This document shows positions 41,280-51,784 of a DNA stretch of 64,000 bases, piece after piece. Positions within the stretch are counted from its first letter, which is position 1, and each line of letters opens with the position of its first letter. The translations under genes and the position numbers were made by a program. Under the pieces are notes generated by a model, which was not told where the DNA came from, did no database searches, and worked only from the letters and a program-made list of their open reading frames with translations. Origin of the DNA: Tremella fuciformis (lineage: Eukaryota; Basidiomycota; Tremellomycetes; Tremellales; Tremellaceae); NCBI GenBank assembly GCA_032768795.1, contig CP136490.1:7440001-7504000 (forward strand), read 5' to 3'.

Positions 41280-43578
41280 CTACGTCAAACCAAGCAATCC
41301 TTTTACCCCTTCTAGCCCTAGAGCGTCCAGCGGAGCGGTCAACATCCCCATCCACGTACCACGAAGCAGCAAGAAGCCAATGATCATCCACACCCAGTCT
41401 TTCTCTTTTGTTTGCATCATCTCCTGTCCCGTTGGCTGTCCAACGGAAGTTTGACGCTCTTTGGCAGATTCCAATAAGCCCTGCGCGGGCCCCAGACGTT
41501 GTTCGGCGAGGTGAGCGCGACCAGTGATCAAGGAGCCAAGTTGGTCCAGCCGCAAGAAACGTTCGATAGCATCTCGTATCGACTGAAGCCGAATCAGGAA
41601 GAGAAAGATTAGTGTCTTCACCAGATCGCGCTTCCGATTTCGAGCATATCTTGGTCGCACCGAGGATGCACCTGGTCTGTTCGGATCGGGCACACGGATG
41701 GCAGGATACCCGAACCAGGGATTCCAGTTTGTAGCGTAAGCAGAAATATCTTGAGACCCTTCGACCGCCAAGTTCGGCGGTGTCGACTCGCTCTCGACTT
41801 GTGGAAGCTTCGTCCCACTCTCTAGGCTGGCTGAATCACCGGCGTCCGTAGAATCGGGTAATGTGGCGGGTTTGCCAGGAGAAGCTCCAAGCTTCCGATC
41901 TAATGCTTCGACTGGAGGCGGCGAAGCGACGGCGTACCGATCCAGGCCCTCCGCATGATGACGCTGCAGTTGATTGGAGTAGGATCTAGCGTCCATTTCG
42001 CCTATAACATGCTTTGGTATGCCATGCAGCCTAAGTGGCGGTCGAGAAGTCTGAGTCGCCAGGATACCGGCTCTCGATGTCAAATTTTGCTCCAAGATAG
42101 CCGGCCGAAGTGTCCGACGTCGCGCAAGCAGCGGGACAGTTTTTTGGGGTGTCGAGCCCTCCCCGTCGGAGTCGGACAGAAGGTCAATGTGCGCAAGTCG
42201 AGAGGGCGATAAGTAAAGGTGAAAATCAGCCAAAGACTTGACACGCCCGACCCCAATGAGTCCTGCTTGCACATGACTACCTGGGTCCTGTGATGCTGGA
42301 GACGATTGACCCGAGGAAGGGTCCGGACTCGATCTTGATGATGGACCGGACTCAGGCGCGCTCTCCTGAGCAGTGCACGAGCTCATTTTGAGCTTGCTTA
42401 TAAGACCACTGTTGACGTTACCAAGGCTGGACCTCCTGCTCAGTGGTGCGCTATTCGTGGGTGTATTGCGAGCCGTGTAGAAGATGTCCGCCATGGTCGA
42501 ACATGAATCTATTCGAGAAGGTCCCGCAATAGGAGCCTCATAGGACGGCTGCTGAGAATAGCGTCGAATGAACTCATTCTCTGTAAAATCGTGCGTGTAC
42601 TCGACACTTCCACCAAAGGCTAGACTTCAGCGCCACACCGCATTGAACACCGGAGGGACTTGCCTTTGGGCAGATGATTAAGCTCGAATGCCGCCGCGAT
42701 ATCCTCCGGTCTGTCCAAGAACAGAATTTTGTCAAGAGCCGATCGGGGAAGGACCCGCTTGACGATACTCCACATGCTCCGTTGGCCCCACCCGGCATTG
42801 ACCACAAAGACAGTTTCGAATAGACCTGGAAAATCGTTGTGGCCGACGGACAACAAAGTCGGGAGAAGCTCTACTTCCTGCGGGCGGGTCAACATCGAGT
42901 CGCCACACGCAACCTTACTTACCAGATTGCGATAGCCTCCTGCAGCTGCATCAACAAGGAGCACACACCCTTCGCCACCCCTGCCAAGAGGCTCTGGTGA
43001 ATCGGAAAACACCCCTTGTGTCCACCAATCGCGCATTACTCGTCGTGTCATTTCGAGCGCCCACCATAGCCATTCTTTCATGTCATCAAGGCTGCCTTCG
43101 GTATCCCTCACGACTTCTCGTATGGATAGCACCGCCACAGGTCGTCGTAATCGGTCCATAAACTGCGGGAGGGGAAGAATGTAGAAAAGCTTGGAACCGC
43201 AGTACGGGGACGATGTTGGCAGTGGCCCGTGAAGTGCTCGGTCGACTCGTCTTTGAGCGACTGACAGAAGGCTTTGCACTGTCTTTTGAGCATCGTATCG
43301 ATATCTCTGACGCATCAGCCTATTCCAAAACTCCTGGGTCATCTCACCCGGAGGGCACGGAAGATAGAGCTACTGTCCGAGATCCATTCGTTCACTCCTT
43401 GGGTCGCAGCATGATCCCAGCCCTCTTGGGCGCGAAGTACATCAAGCTCTTCCTTCAGCTCGGCTTGTATGTGCTCCGTTTGTGAGCGATGATCTTGAAA
43501 TTCCTGCTGGGATTGCCTAAAACGTGCCTCGATGACAGACATCGGCCTCGCGGCTGGCGGAAGGTTCGACGTCATCAT
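41280..43578 (-). CDS. Sec14-like (CRAL-TRIO) phospholipid-transfer protein with C-terminal membrane tail
   Basis: Start at 43578 (MMTSNLPPAARPM). Exon 1 has a coiled coil (IEARFRQSQQEFQDHRSQTE) and begins the CRAL-TRIO N motif IFRALR. A 41-nt intron (GTGAGA...CGTCAG) joins RYRYDAQKTVQSLLSVAQRR. The CRAL-TRIO lobe follows: RRPVAVLSIREVVRD, GCVLLVDAAAGGYRNL, GLFETVFVVNAGWGQRSMWS, ALDKILFLDRPEDIA, ELNHLPK. A GC-AG intron at 42620-42663 then joins AFGGSVEYTHDFTENEF to the long last exon. That exon was easily taken for a separate 404-aa gene starting MADIFYTARN. The tail is disordered, has a membrane-proximal basic region (RNRKRDLVKTLIFLFLIRLQ) and a C-terminal hydrophobic helix (WVWMIIGFLLL). 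Likely lipid exchange at a membrane. Confidence 0.8.
42620..42663 (-). other. GC-AG intron in the Sec14-like gene
   Basis: Donor AAAG|GCAAGT, acceptor TCTAG, 44 nt. Splicing restores the conserved LPKAFGG end of the Sec14 lobe and joins the lobe to the C-terminal exon. Without it the frame stops after RCGAEV. Confidence 0.82.
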
Positions 43579-43905
43579 ATGTGACGGTTTGTTGACGAAT
43601 CTTAGAGAGACATCTTGGCGAGCATTCGGTCGAGCACCTTGCTTGACCAATCCAGCGCTCGAGGTAGGCGAGAATAGAATGAGAAGGCAACACGAGCTCT
43701 CTGCTAACATGACGTCTTGGAGGTGATCGGCGGAAACTCGGCACGATTTAGCCGGTGCGGTCTTCGCGTGTACAGTAACAAGACCAACACCACCTGGAGA
43801 GGGGATTCTCCTTTCATCCTCCCTTCTATCTCGCCGCAGCATCCTGGAAGCACGGCACAGCGTCGCCACTCACGACCGAAGGCACAAACAAGTCTCCAAG
43901 GCGTC

Positions 43906-46645
43906 ATGTCCGAGCCAGGCCCGCCTGGCGAGTCTGACCCTCGAGGAGAGCCTCAACACCGATACACATCCCTCTCCTCCCTCATGAAAGACCCACCCGC
44001 TGGCAGTCCAGTGCTGGACAACAAATTCGCCAAGAAGAAGTCCAGCCAGCATCTACATGTCATTATCGATCCCTCAGACGCCAGTGGAAGCAGAAGTCGA
44101 AGTCGCTCCAAGACGAGAAGAGCTGCCAAGGACAAGGGAAAAGATGAGAAGGCGAAGACATTAAGCACGTGGAGGCTCATGGCGCTCACAGTGTCAATGG
44201 GCGGTAGTCAGGTGTGTCTTACCCACTCAGAGAACGAGGCCGGGCTGACGACGCAGATTGCCTGGACAGTGTGGGTCTACGAGCTAAAGTACTCATACAA
44301 TTTCTGACCTGAGCAGGGAACTCGGATACGGAACTCCATATCTTCTCTCGCTTGGGCTGTCGGAGCAGTTGACATCGCTCGTATGGCTCGCCGGACCTAT
44401 ATCCGGTCTCATCACGCAGCCGCTCATAGGTGCCATCTCTGACTCGTCTCTGTCTCGGTATCGACGACGGTACTGGATAGTCACAGCAACAATACTGCTC
44501 GTCATCAGCGGACTCGGACTGGCATACACAGAGCCAGTCGCGAAGGCGCTGGTGGACCTATTCGGTGGCGGACAGGGAGACTGGGATCCTAGAAGCATAG
44601 AACTCGTTAGTCTCAATCTTGCAGGCTGGGTCTGCGACTGGACTAATCGCAAAGACCAAGAAGACCGCCATTGGCATCGCAGTACTATGCTTTTACTGTC
44701 TGGACTTCGCCTTGAATGCGTGAGTCTCTCCATAAGCGTCGTGTAAGCTTGTATCGGTCACTGAGAGTAGTTTGCAAGGATCGCTCAGAAACCTCGTACT
44801 GGACATTACTCCTGGCGAACAGTTAGCTACTGCCAACGCATGGCATGGTCGATTCAGCCATATAGGCAACATTGTTGGCTTTACGCTCGGCGAGCATTTT
44901 CACCCTTCTGGTGGGGTCAAAGCTTACGCTCAGGCTTCTTGAACCTGAATCATGTCCCGATTTTGACTCTGCTTGGTGGCGGGCAATTCCGTAAAGGTTT
45001 GTGGAAGTCCCCCAAAATCTGCCCCTGGTCTGACCAGCTTCAGTCTGCGTGGTCGCGCTCATTCTGCTCACCAGTACGATCTGGATCACTTGCTGGACGC
45101 AGGAAGAGAATGCACGCGAAAGCATATTCGGCGAACGGCGCTCGTACGTGGCCCTCCCAATCGAAGTTGAGCTGAACCACAGGACTATCAGAGGTATTGT
45201 CAGTACGATCTACGAGGCTGTACTGCATCTTCCGAAACCAGTACGGAGAGTATGCATCGTAAGCCGAGTGTTGGCTCTCGCGACGACAGCTAATTGCAGG
45301 TTCAAGTTGCGGCATTCATGGGCTGGTTCCCATTCCTCTTCTACTCGACGACATACGTCGCGGAGGTCATGGGTCACGAGCTCGGGCGAGAACCCGATAT
45401 TGACAAAGCGACGAGGGCCGGCAGCTTGGCCCTGCTGATCTATTCTTTCGGTGCGTCAATCCGAGCCAAGAACAGCGCTGACTGGCCAGTTGCCATCGGT
45501 GCAGGCACACTTCTCCCTTATCTCAATGCCAGGGACAGAAGACTGCTGAAACCCGCTTCGGAGAAAGACGGTTCTCAGCATGGAGACGAGGATTCTGAGG
45601 ATGAGGAAGATGTGGAAATGGACCGAATCAGGGAAATGGTACGGCAATGGAAAGCAGAGGCAGCTAGAGAAGGACGGCCTCTCAAACTCCCGACGAGTGA
45701 AGACTTCCTGGCGCATTCATTTCTGGGCTGACGCCAGTGCCTTTCATGTTGCGCAACATCTGGACTGCCGGTCTGATCCTTTTCGCTGTTCTAATGGGAT
45801 CGACGTTCTTTATCAACACGGTATGGCAAGCGACAATCGTGATATCGCTTGTCGGCATATGTTGGGCAATCGCATGCTGGGTGTGAGTAGCTCGTGGAAA
45901 CGAGATGCATTTGGCTGACCGCATGCAGGCCCTTTGCTATCATTATGGAAGTCAGTCCTAGTCAACGGCTGTCTAGATGCAGCTGACCCGCAGTTTTTGA
46001 AGGAAATGGACGATAAGAAAACTGCCACGGAGTCTCAACCGGCACCGCGGAGACAGAGCCGACCTCCTACCAGCTACACGATGCCGACATCCTCACGACC
46101 CTTCCATTCCCGCGCGGTGTCGACACCTTCCGGACCATGGGTCTCGCAGCCGTCCAGCCCTCACAGATCCACAGAGAGGACTGCGTTGGCGCGTAGCTAC
46201 TCAACTGCTGACCTGGAGGCAGCCGGCGAGAGTATGGAGTATACCGGGTCCGGCCCGGTAGCAGGAGGAACCATAATGGGCATTCACAATCTGGCTATTG
46301 TCATCCCCCAATTTGCTGTGAGTACTATATTGCAGCCTGCGAAACGGCTGACTGATCGACAGGTCGCCCTCATTGCTTCAGTCATTTTCCAGATTGCGGA
46401 TGGCGGTAGCCCAACCGAGGTCCCGGGCTTTGCTGGCGACAAGGTGCCTGCATCAGACAAGACGGGAGTGGCTTGGGTGCTGAGATTCGGCGGTCTGATG
46501 GCCTTGGTGAGCACGACTGACACGGTCGCAAGGCCCAGCTAAGACTCAGGTTGGCGCACTCATTAGCCGAAAAGTGCCACCGACCAAGACGGAGAAAGCC
46601 ATGCGCCGCCGGCTGGCCGAGATGAGAGAGCAAAGTGAGGAATGA
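43906..46645 (+). CDS. Sucrose-transporter-like MFS protein (SLC45/Sut1, GPH symporter family)
   Basis: Proton-coupled alpha-glucoside/disaccharide transporter type, plasma or vacuolar membrane. Start at 43906 (MSEPGPPGESDPRGEPQHRY). A basic RS-rich N-terminal tail is followed by WRLMALTVSMGGSQ, ELGYGTPYLLSLGLSEQLTS, and the family signature VWLAGPISGLITQPLIGAIS with DSSLSRYRRRYW. Then come YCLDFALNALQGSLRNLVLD, VAAFMGWFPFLFYSTTYVAE, an acidic cytosolic loop (DEDSEDEEDVEMDRIREM), further helices (NIWTAGLILFAVLMGSTFFI, WVPFAIIMEFL), a long Ser-rich loop, and GTIMGIHNLAIVIPQF. The end at 46645 carries basic residues. The RxxxR motif after the second helix pair and the length (about 700 aa) match fungal SUT-like proteins. 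Many short introns; some exon joins are inferred. Confidence 0.85.
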
Positions 46646-46958
46646 GGAGCATGATGTCTTGACGTTTGACTTTGACGAAATGTAGCGATCTGAATCTCTT
46701 TGAAGTGGTCTCCAATGCACCTTGTTTTTTTCACCTTGTGATGGGTATTGCAAGGGTTTCTCGAAAGTCGCGCGTTCCAGATGCCCTGCCGCGGCCGTCG
46801 TACTGAGGCCGATGAGCAGGGGATCAGCTAGATGCTCGGGTCTATCCCCTTCCCCCAGTTCATGTTGGCAAGGTCCGTCCGGTCTCGCCGAGCCGAGAGC
46901 GTCAGCAGTGCATCTCTAATGTACAAGGTTTCGGTGGTCATAGTTGGGTCGTTATCTG
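46646..46958. other. Short intergenic stretch between convergent genes
   Basis: Between the 3' ends of the sucrose-transporter-like gene (+) and the NECAP-like gene (-). No gene or clear signal seen. Confidence 0.3.
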
Positions 46959-47698
46959 TTATCTTTTGCGTCCAGGCGGTGGCGGAGGTGGTAGTGCGAA
47001 GAGACCACCTCCTGCTCCTCCCGCTGCTGGCGCAGGTGTCGGTTTCTTGGCAGCACCACCCTCCTTGCCTGGGATCTTGATCGTGAATGTCTGCCCATCC
47101 TTCAGCGAGTAATCTTTCGGCGGTGCGGCAGGTTTTGGCGGGCCATCGGCGGCTGGATCTGATTTAGGCTGCGAAGCTCTCTTTGCTACCGATTGCAGGG
47201 CCACCTACGCATCAGTGACTGACAAGTGCAACGAGGGGCAAGCATACCTGGAAGTCGAAGGCGTCTCCTCGTTCAAGAAAGCCCATGCCAATAGAGGCCT
47301 TCTTGCCCCCATCACCTTCTACGCGCAAGACGAAGTATCGGCTAGAGTCTAGCACCGGCTCGACCTGGGTCCACGGTCGAGCATAAGTGACCTGCGCAAA
47401 GAGCTCGCCGGTGGTAGCGTCCTGCCATCAATGCACATACGATGGGCGTGTGTAGGAACCAGACTCACTTCTAGACGAAGCTCGCATCGCTCGCCGACCT
47501 CCACGACGCGCAGTCGGCCTTTCCATATGAAGTTCTCGACGTTCCAATCTGCCGCTTTGTGCCCCGAGGTCGATGTCCGTGAGGGGATCTGGTATACTGC
47601 CCCTGAGCTCGGATGCGAAGCGTGGCGCGAGGGGCCTCACCCATCACCTCCCTCGCGATGTACAGGATGGATTCGATCTCATCGCTGAGGCCCTCCAT
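46959..47698 (-). CDS. NECAP-like endocytic adaptor-binding protein
   Basis: Clathrin-coat-associated protein with a PH-like (PHear) domain. Start at 47698 (MEGLSDEIESILYIAREV). The next exon gives IPPRTSSRGHKAADWNVENF, WKGRLRVVEVGERCELRLE, then ATTGELFAQVTYARPW, VEPVLDSSRYFVLRVEGDGG, KKASIGMGFLERGDAFDFQ. The last exon is a Pro/Ala-rich tail (KDGQTFTIKIPGKEGGAAKK) ending GGLFALPPPPPPGRKR. The SSRYFVLR and GxGFxERxDAFDF motifs are diagnostic of the family. Four short exons; ends at 46959. The start of the second exon is approximate. Confidence 0.87.
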
Positions 47699-47747
47699 CT
47701 TGCTCTTAGCTCCCTCGTTGCAATATGAGAGGACGAAGCGCGAGAGT

Positions 47748-47774
47748 AGTGGGTGTCATTTTTGAATTTCCTAT
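47748..47774 (+). repeat. Left terminal inverted repeat of Harbinger element
   Basis: Starts AGTGGGTGTCATTTTTGAAT; pairs with 50882-50908 with three mismatches in 27 positions. Confidence 0.85.
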
Positions 47775-47925
47775 GTATTTCGGTGGTAATTGAAAAATGC
47801 ACACCTTCCCGTTTCGGCAATTATTGCCGTTGACATTCTACTAAACAACTTTGACTTTATGGTGTTTGTTATTTAGTCCAGCTCGCCCAATACGTCGTGC
47901 AAGGTGATGCAGGTGGGCTCGTTCA

Positions 47926-49290
47926 ATGCAGCTGATCTCCAGGATGCCGCCAAAATTTTCAATGCATCAAAATACTGCAATATGGCCCGAGAAACAGTCA
48001 AGCTCCTTATCGGAGATGTTACCCCCAAGCCCATCACCGACAATCCCATCTATCCGTCTTGTCTTGGGCTCGCAAGCCTCCCAGGGGCCTCTGGCCCCGG
48101 AGCCCGTGGCCAAGAAGCCTCGAGGGCGCCCGAAGAAGGCCTCCTCGGCCTCAGAAAGCTCTGAAGCCTCAAAATCGCGACGCCCGCATTGGGACAAGGA
48201 CGGCATAGATGGTGGCCCATCTTCTATCGACATTCTCATCGAATGGCTCAAGATACCCGAGAACATCGACCGTTATAGGAACGGGTGGGGTGGAGAGAGA
48301 CCAGGAGATGTCCTAAACGATGTCTCTGAGTATCTGGCGGCCAATGGGGCGCCCACGGCACGAGATCCCGACGAATGCGCCCGAAAGGTATCTATACCTC
48401 TGTAGGTGCAGCCATGGCAGTCGCTGATCTACAGATACATGAGCTGCACACCCAGTGGAGGGAGATCAACGACTGGAGACATGGCACCGGGAACGGCAAG
48501 GGGGGATGGCATATGATTATGGCCGAAAGAGACGGTGATCGTGACAAGATCGAGCTTGTCAGAGGTCGTCTTGACCGTAAGTCCTGTGACAGGCCATGAC
48601 GAAGGGCTTCAGCGGAGCTGATAGGCCGCAGGGCAAGTCCTCAAGAAGCTACCATGGTTCCATGAGCTCGCAAGCATCTTTCAGGAGCAGGACGGTGGCT
48701 CTGCGAGCCAGCGTTCCGACACCACCATGGACTTGAATCCCGCCTTAGAGACTCTGAACGGGGCCATGATGTCCTACCGAGGCTCAGAGCCTCTCCCTAG
48801 TCAGTCTACATCGGCCCCATGGACGTCCGATACGTCCGACATCGAAGATGACCCGTCGACGGATGCCTCAAGCTCGATCCAGCAGACGCAATTGCCTCCG
48901 AGCACGCCTGTCGCCGTCTCTGGCCCCTCTACACCGTCATGGACGTCCTCAATGCCTCAAATACCGTCCAGTGCAGACCGCAGCATCTCTGAGAAGGCTC
49001 TGCGTGAGCTAGAACTTTGTGGCGGTTGGCAGCTGACCTCTACAGGCCGAAAAGGTCCGAAAGGCCTGAAGACTGACTTTGGGACGTCTTACTTCCAGCA
49101 AGAGCAGGAATACCGAGCACGCAAGCAGGCCCATCTTGATCAGATGCTGGCGCTGCAGGCCGCAACAAGCAAGGCCGAATTGGGCAAGGCCGTCTTCGAG
49201 AGTGCCGAGATCCTAAAAAGACTGGATCCTTCTAGGTCCTGGGAGAGTTGCAAGGCTGAGGCGCGCAGAGAACTTGGTCTAGATGGATAG
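47926..49290 (+). CDS. Harbinger accessory DNA-binding protein (AT-hook, Myb/SANT-like)
   Basis: Companion protein that in Harbinger elements binds the ends and helps import the transposase. The start is uncertain: 47926 is the first Met in frame, and 48016 (MLPPSPSPTI) is also plausible. AT-hook KKPRGRPKK lies near 48100. A Myb/SANT-like helical domain follows, with RPHWDKDGIDGGPSSIDILI, EWLKIPENIDRYRNGWGGER and, after an intron (GTATCT...CTACAG), IHELHTQWREINDWRHGTGN. A second intron ends before GQVLKKLPWFHELASIFQ. The C terminus is Ser/Pro-rich and ends in a helical segment (RARKQAHLDQMLALQAATSK, SWESCKAEARRELGLDG). Convergent with the transposase, 53 nt apart. Confidence 0.75.
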
Positions 49291-49343
49291 GAACCTGATG
49301 AATCACGCTGTGGCTGCGTTCTCCGCTGTGACATTGATTGGCA

Positions 49344-50695
49344 TCATTCGCGAACAGGCCGGAATTCTATGCACTGATCTACCAGGCGCTCTCGTCGCAC
49401 AAAGTCGTCTCGAAGGTTGCTGTAGTCTTTCTGGCTCTCGATATCGTGGTATCGCTCTCGGCCCTCGTGCCCGGCAAGGGCTAGGACCTCCTCGCGGGTC
49501 AGGAAGTCGAGATAGGTCGATATGGTGAAGTTATGTAGGATAAAGGCCGCCTGTATGAAGAGGTATGCACGGGCCTCGTCTCTCTCGTTGCCCACTCTGA
49601 GCGGCGCATTGCGCAGAGCCTGCCAGCGGCCCTTGAGAACACCAAATGCGTGCTCCACCGTCACCCGGGCTGATGCAGCCTGCGTATTGAACGCTTCCTG
49701 GAACATCAGAGGATCTCCTGGACGACAGAGACGATCTCTCACCCTTCTCCAGTCGAGCCTGCGCTCTCCAGCGTTCCTCTTGAACAAGGGGACCACATTA
49801 GAGGTACATTTGAAGCCAGAGTCGGCCAGGATATACTCGTCAGGACCAAAGAAGCGCTCAGGACGCTTCTGCAGCCCCATGTCGCGTTGAATCCTCATGT
49901 CGGACGATCTTGCCGAGAAGCCCCAATGTATGTAGGTAAAGCGCTTGAGATCGTCGCAGACGGCAGCGATGTTGAAGCCGTAACGCTCCTTACGGCTGTG
50001 GTATGATCCAGAGGCGGGGCCGATCGCGGGAGCTCGATCGAGGTTGATGTGGATCCCATCGAGGTAACCGACACAGAAGGGGATCCCTGTCATTTGAAGG
50101 ATCCGGTCTTGTATTTGATGTCTCTCCGCCTGAGATGGCCACTTGATGTGTTCCTTGAGGCCACTGCACAGTGCTTTCAAGCTCCGAGTTGTCCAGTCAT
50201 GCACAGTCCCGCCTGACAGTCATTCATAGCCACCAATGTCAGAGATGGGCGGGCACGATCAAAGGACTCACGACAACAGCCGAATTCTCGGGCTATGTTG
50301 TCTGCAGTGTGCCCGTGAGCCAGCCGAAACACCAAGACCCCTAGCTGATACCGCGGATGGGCTTGGGGCTTGGGTCCTGTTGTTTGAAAGACCTCATGAC
50401 GGCCGAATACCTCCACTAGTCGATCAAGCTCGTCCCTAGTCATTCGGAAAGCCACTCGGTGGCGAAATTCAGGCATATCGAGCATCTCGTAGGCCTTGGA
50501 GCCAGGTCTGCCGGGTAGGGGATCGCCACGATACTTTGTACGGGCCACATATCGTGTAGATTCGATCTCACGCCTCCAAACATCCATGGCCGCTAGAAAC
50601 CGAAGGATTCGTGGATGATCGCCGTAAGGCTCCCATAGAGCGATTGAATGGTCGATTTTTCGCAGTAGACTTTCTCTAACAGTCTGCTTGGGCAT
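49344..50695 (-). CDS. PIF/Harbinger DDE transposase
   Basis: Start at 50695 (MPKQTVRESLLRKIDHSIAL). An N-terminal helix-turn-helix-like region (FRHRVAFRMTRDELDRLVEV, LAHGHTADNIAREFGCCR) is joined by a GTGAGT...TGTCAG intron to GTVHDWTTRSLKALCSG. DDE_Tnp_4 core: first Asp in FCVGYLDGIHINL, second Asp in EYILADSGFKCTS, Glu in TVEHAFGVLKGRWQALRN. Also conserved are YGFNIAAVCDDLKRFTYIHW and the C-terminal ILHNF. No stop or frameshift in the core, so the enzyme may be functional. Ends at 49344. Confidence 0.9.
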
Positions 50696-50850
50696 CCTGA
50701 CGAAGCCATGAGGTCCTCAGAGCAGTGTGGCTTGAGTAACAAGGTGCCGAAGGTGAGAAGGTAAGAGGTAGAATGATCTCTGAACGCGTCCGAAACGCGT
50801 CGGAAAGAAGTCAGCCGCGTCTTTCAAGCTTTACGTAATGCATCCCGCGG

Positions 50851-50908
50851 GGGTGTCATTTTTGACCCGCCAGCCATTTTTATAGGAAATCGCAAAATGA
50901 CACCCACT
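50851..50908. repeat. Right end of Harbinger element with an extra internal inverted copy
   Basis: The right TIR (50882-50908, reverse orientation) faces a second partial copy GGGTGTCATTTTTG at 50851-50864 in the same orientation as the left TIR. Together they form a 58-bp hairpin-capable unit. It could be a subterminal transposase site or a remnant of a second insertion. Confidence 0.65.
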
Positions 50909-50989
50909 AGTGAGACAGGGGCTCCTACTTCCCACTTGACAGGAACAAAAAATATATAGATTATGGCTGGAGTTATACCTTCAACAAAT

Positions 50990-51080
50990 GACACCGTGGT
51001 GTAGTCGGTTATCACATCTGCTTAACAGCTGAAGCTGTCAAGCTCGCAGATGGTCCCCGGTTCGATCCCGGGCGGGGTCA
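50990..51080 (+). tRNA. tRNA-Val (anticodon AAC) with a 17-nt intron
   Basis: Cloverleaf from G50990 to discriminator A51080. D-arm TGGTGTAGTCGGTTATCAC (also box A), anticodon stem TCTGC/GCAGA, loop TTAACA-C with anticodon AAC at 51024-51026. A 17-nt intron (51028-51044) sits in the usual position one base after the anticodon. T-arm CCCGGTTCGATCCCGGG contains box B. The acceptor stem GACACCG/CGGGGTC has one mismatch (A4 opposite G69). A TTTTT terminator follows at 51082-51086. Confidence 0.93.
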
Positions 51081-51784
51081 TGTTTTTGGTTTCTCTTCTT
51101 TTCCTGCAACGATCTGTCTCTGCCCAATGCCTGGTACGGAGCAGCGGGCGTCTGTCCCAGCGTGCGCGCATGCGATAGTTGTAGAAGAACATGCAGCGTG
51201 ATACAGTCCAGGTACCTGATTCCATTTGTGCATTTACGTGATCCGGGTGTTCCGGGTCCATCGGCTCTGCCGGAAACAGCAACTGTATTTCGGAGATCCC
51301 ATGTCTCAGGTCGATCGGAATGTCGATCATCCACCGGTCACACTTCCTGGTCACCATCTTATCAGGTCCGAGTCAAGGGATCATCTGATCTCCGATGAGC
51401 TCGTTTGGGCAGTAATTTGGATGTCCGACATGATACCAGATTCCGATACGGGAACATCTGAGACCTGGCGCCGGGAAGGTCCCTAATGATCTCTTCTCGA
51501 ATGTCGTCTGCTGCGGTTGATACCACTTGGTGGATGATCGACGAAGGTCTGGATCTCGACGCCACTGCGGATCCGATCGGTCACAGAGGCCGGAAAGATC
51601 ACAGAGGCCGGTGGACATCAGTCCCTCGTTGAAGGATATATAAAGATGTGATCTGGTCTGCGATGACTCTTCACCCCTCAGAACACGACCTCACAGCCGA
51701 CCACCCAATCGTCTTCACCCCTCCCCCGCCTCTCCTCTCCGACCAATCTCCCTCCCGACTCCCCACTTCTTCTCTCCTCCGACC
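51081..51784. promoter_or_regulatory. Upstream region of the secreted Ser/Ala-linker protein
   Basis: A clear TATA box TATATAAA at 51637-51644 is followed by a CT-rich leader up to the ATG at 51785. A short repeat ATCACAGAGGCCGG/TCACAGAGGCCGGAA lies at 51580-51612. Otherwise no gene seen. Confidence 0.5.

Larger units (their letters stand above)
47748..50908. mobile_element. PIF/Harbinger-type DNA transposon with both genes
   Basis: 3161 bp between inverted ends AGTGGGTGTCATTTT (47748 on, and reverse complement ending at 50908); the ends match at 24 of 27 positions. The flanking trinucleotide AGT (47745-47747 and 50909-50911) is a candidate 3-bp target duplication; the family usually prefers TWA. 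Inside are a convergent pair: a + strand AT-hook/Myb-like protein and a - strand DDE transposase with intact catalytic residues, the standard two-gene Harbinger layout. It may be autonomous. Confidence 0.85.
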
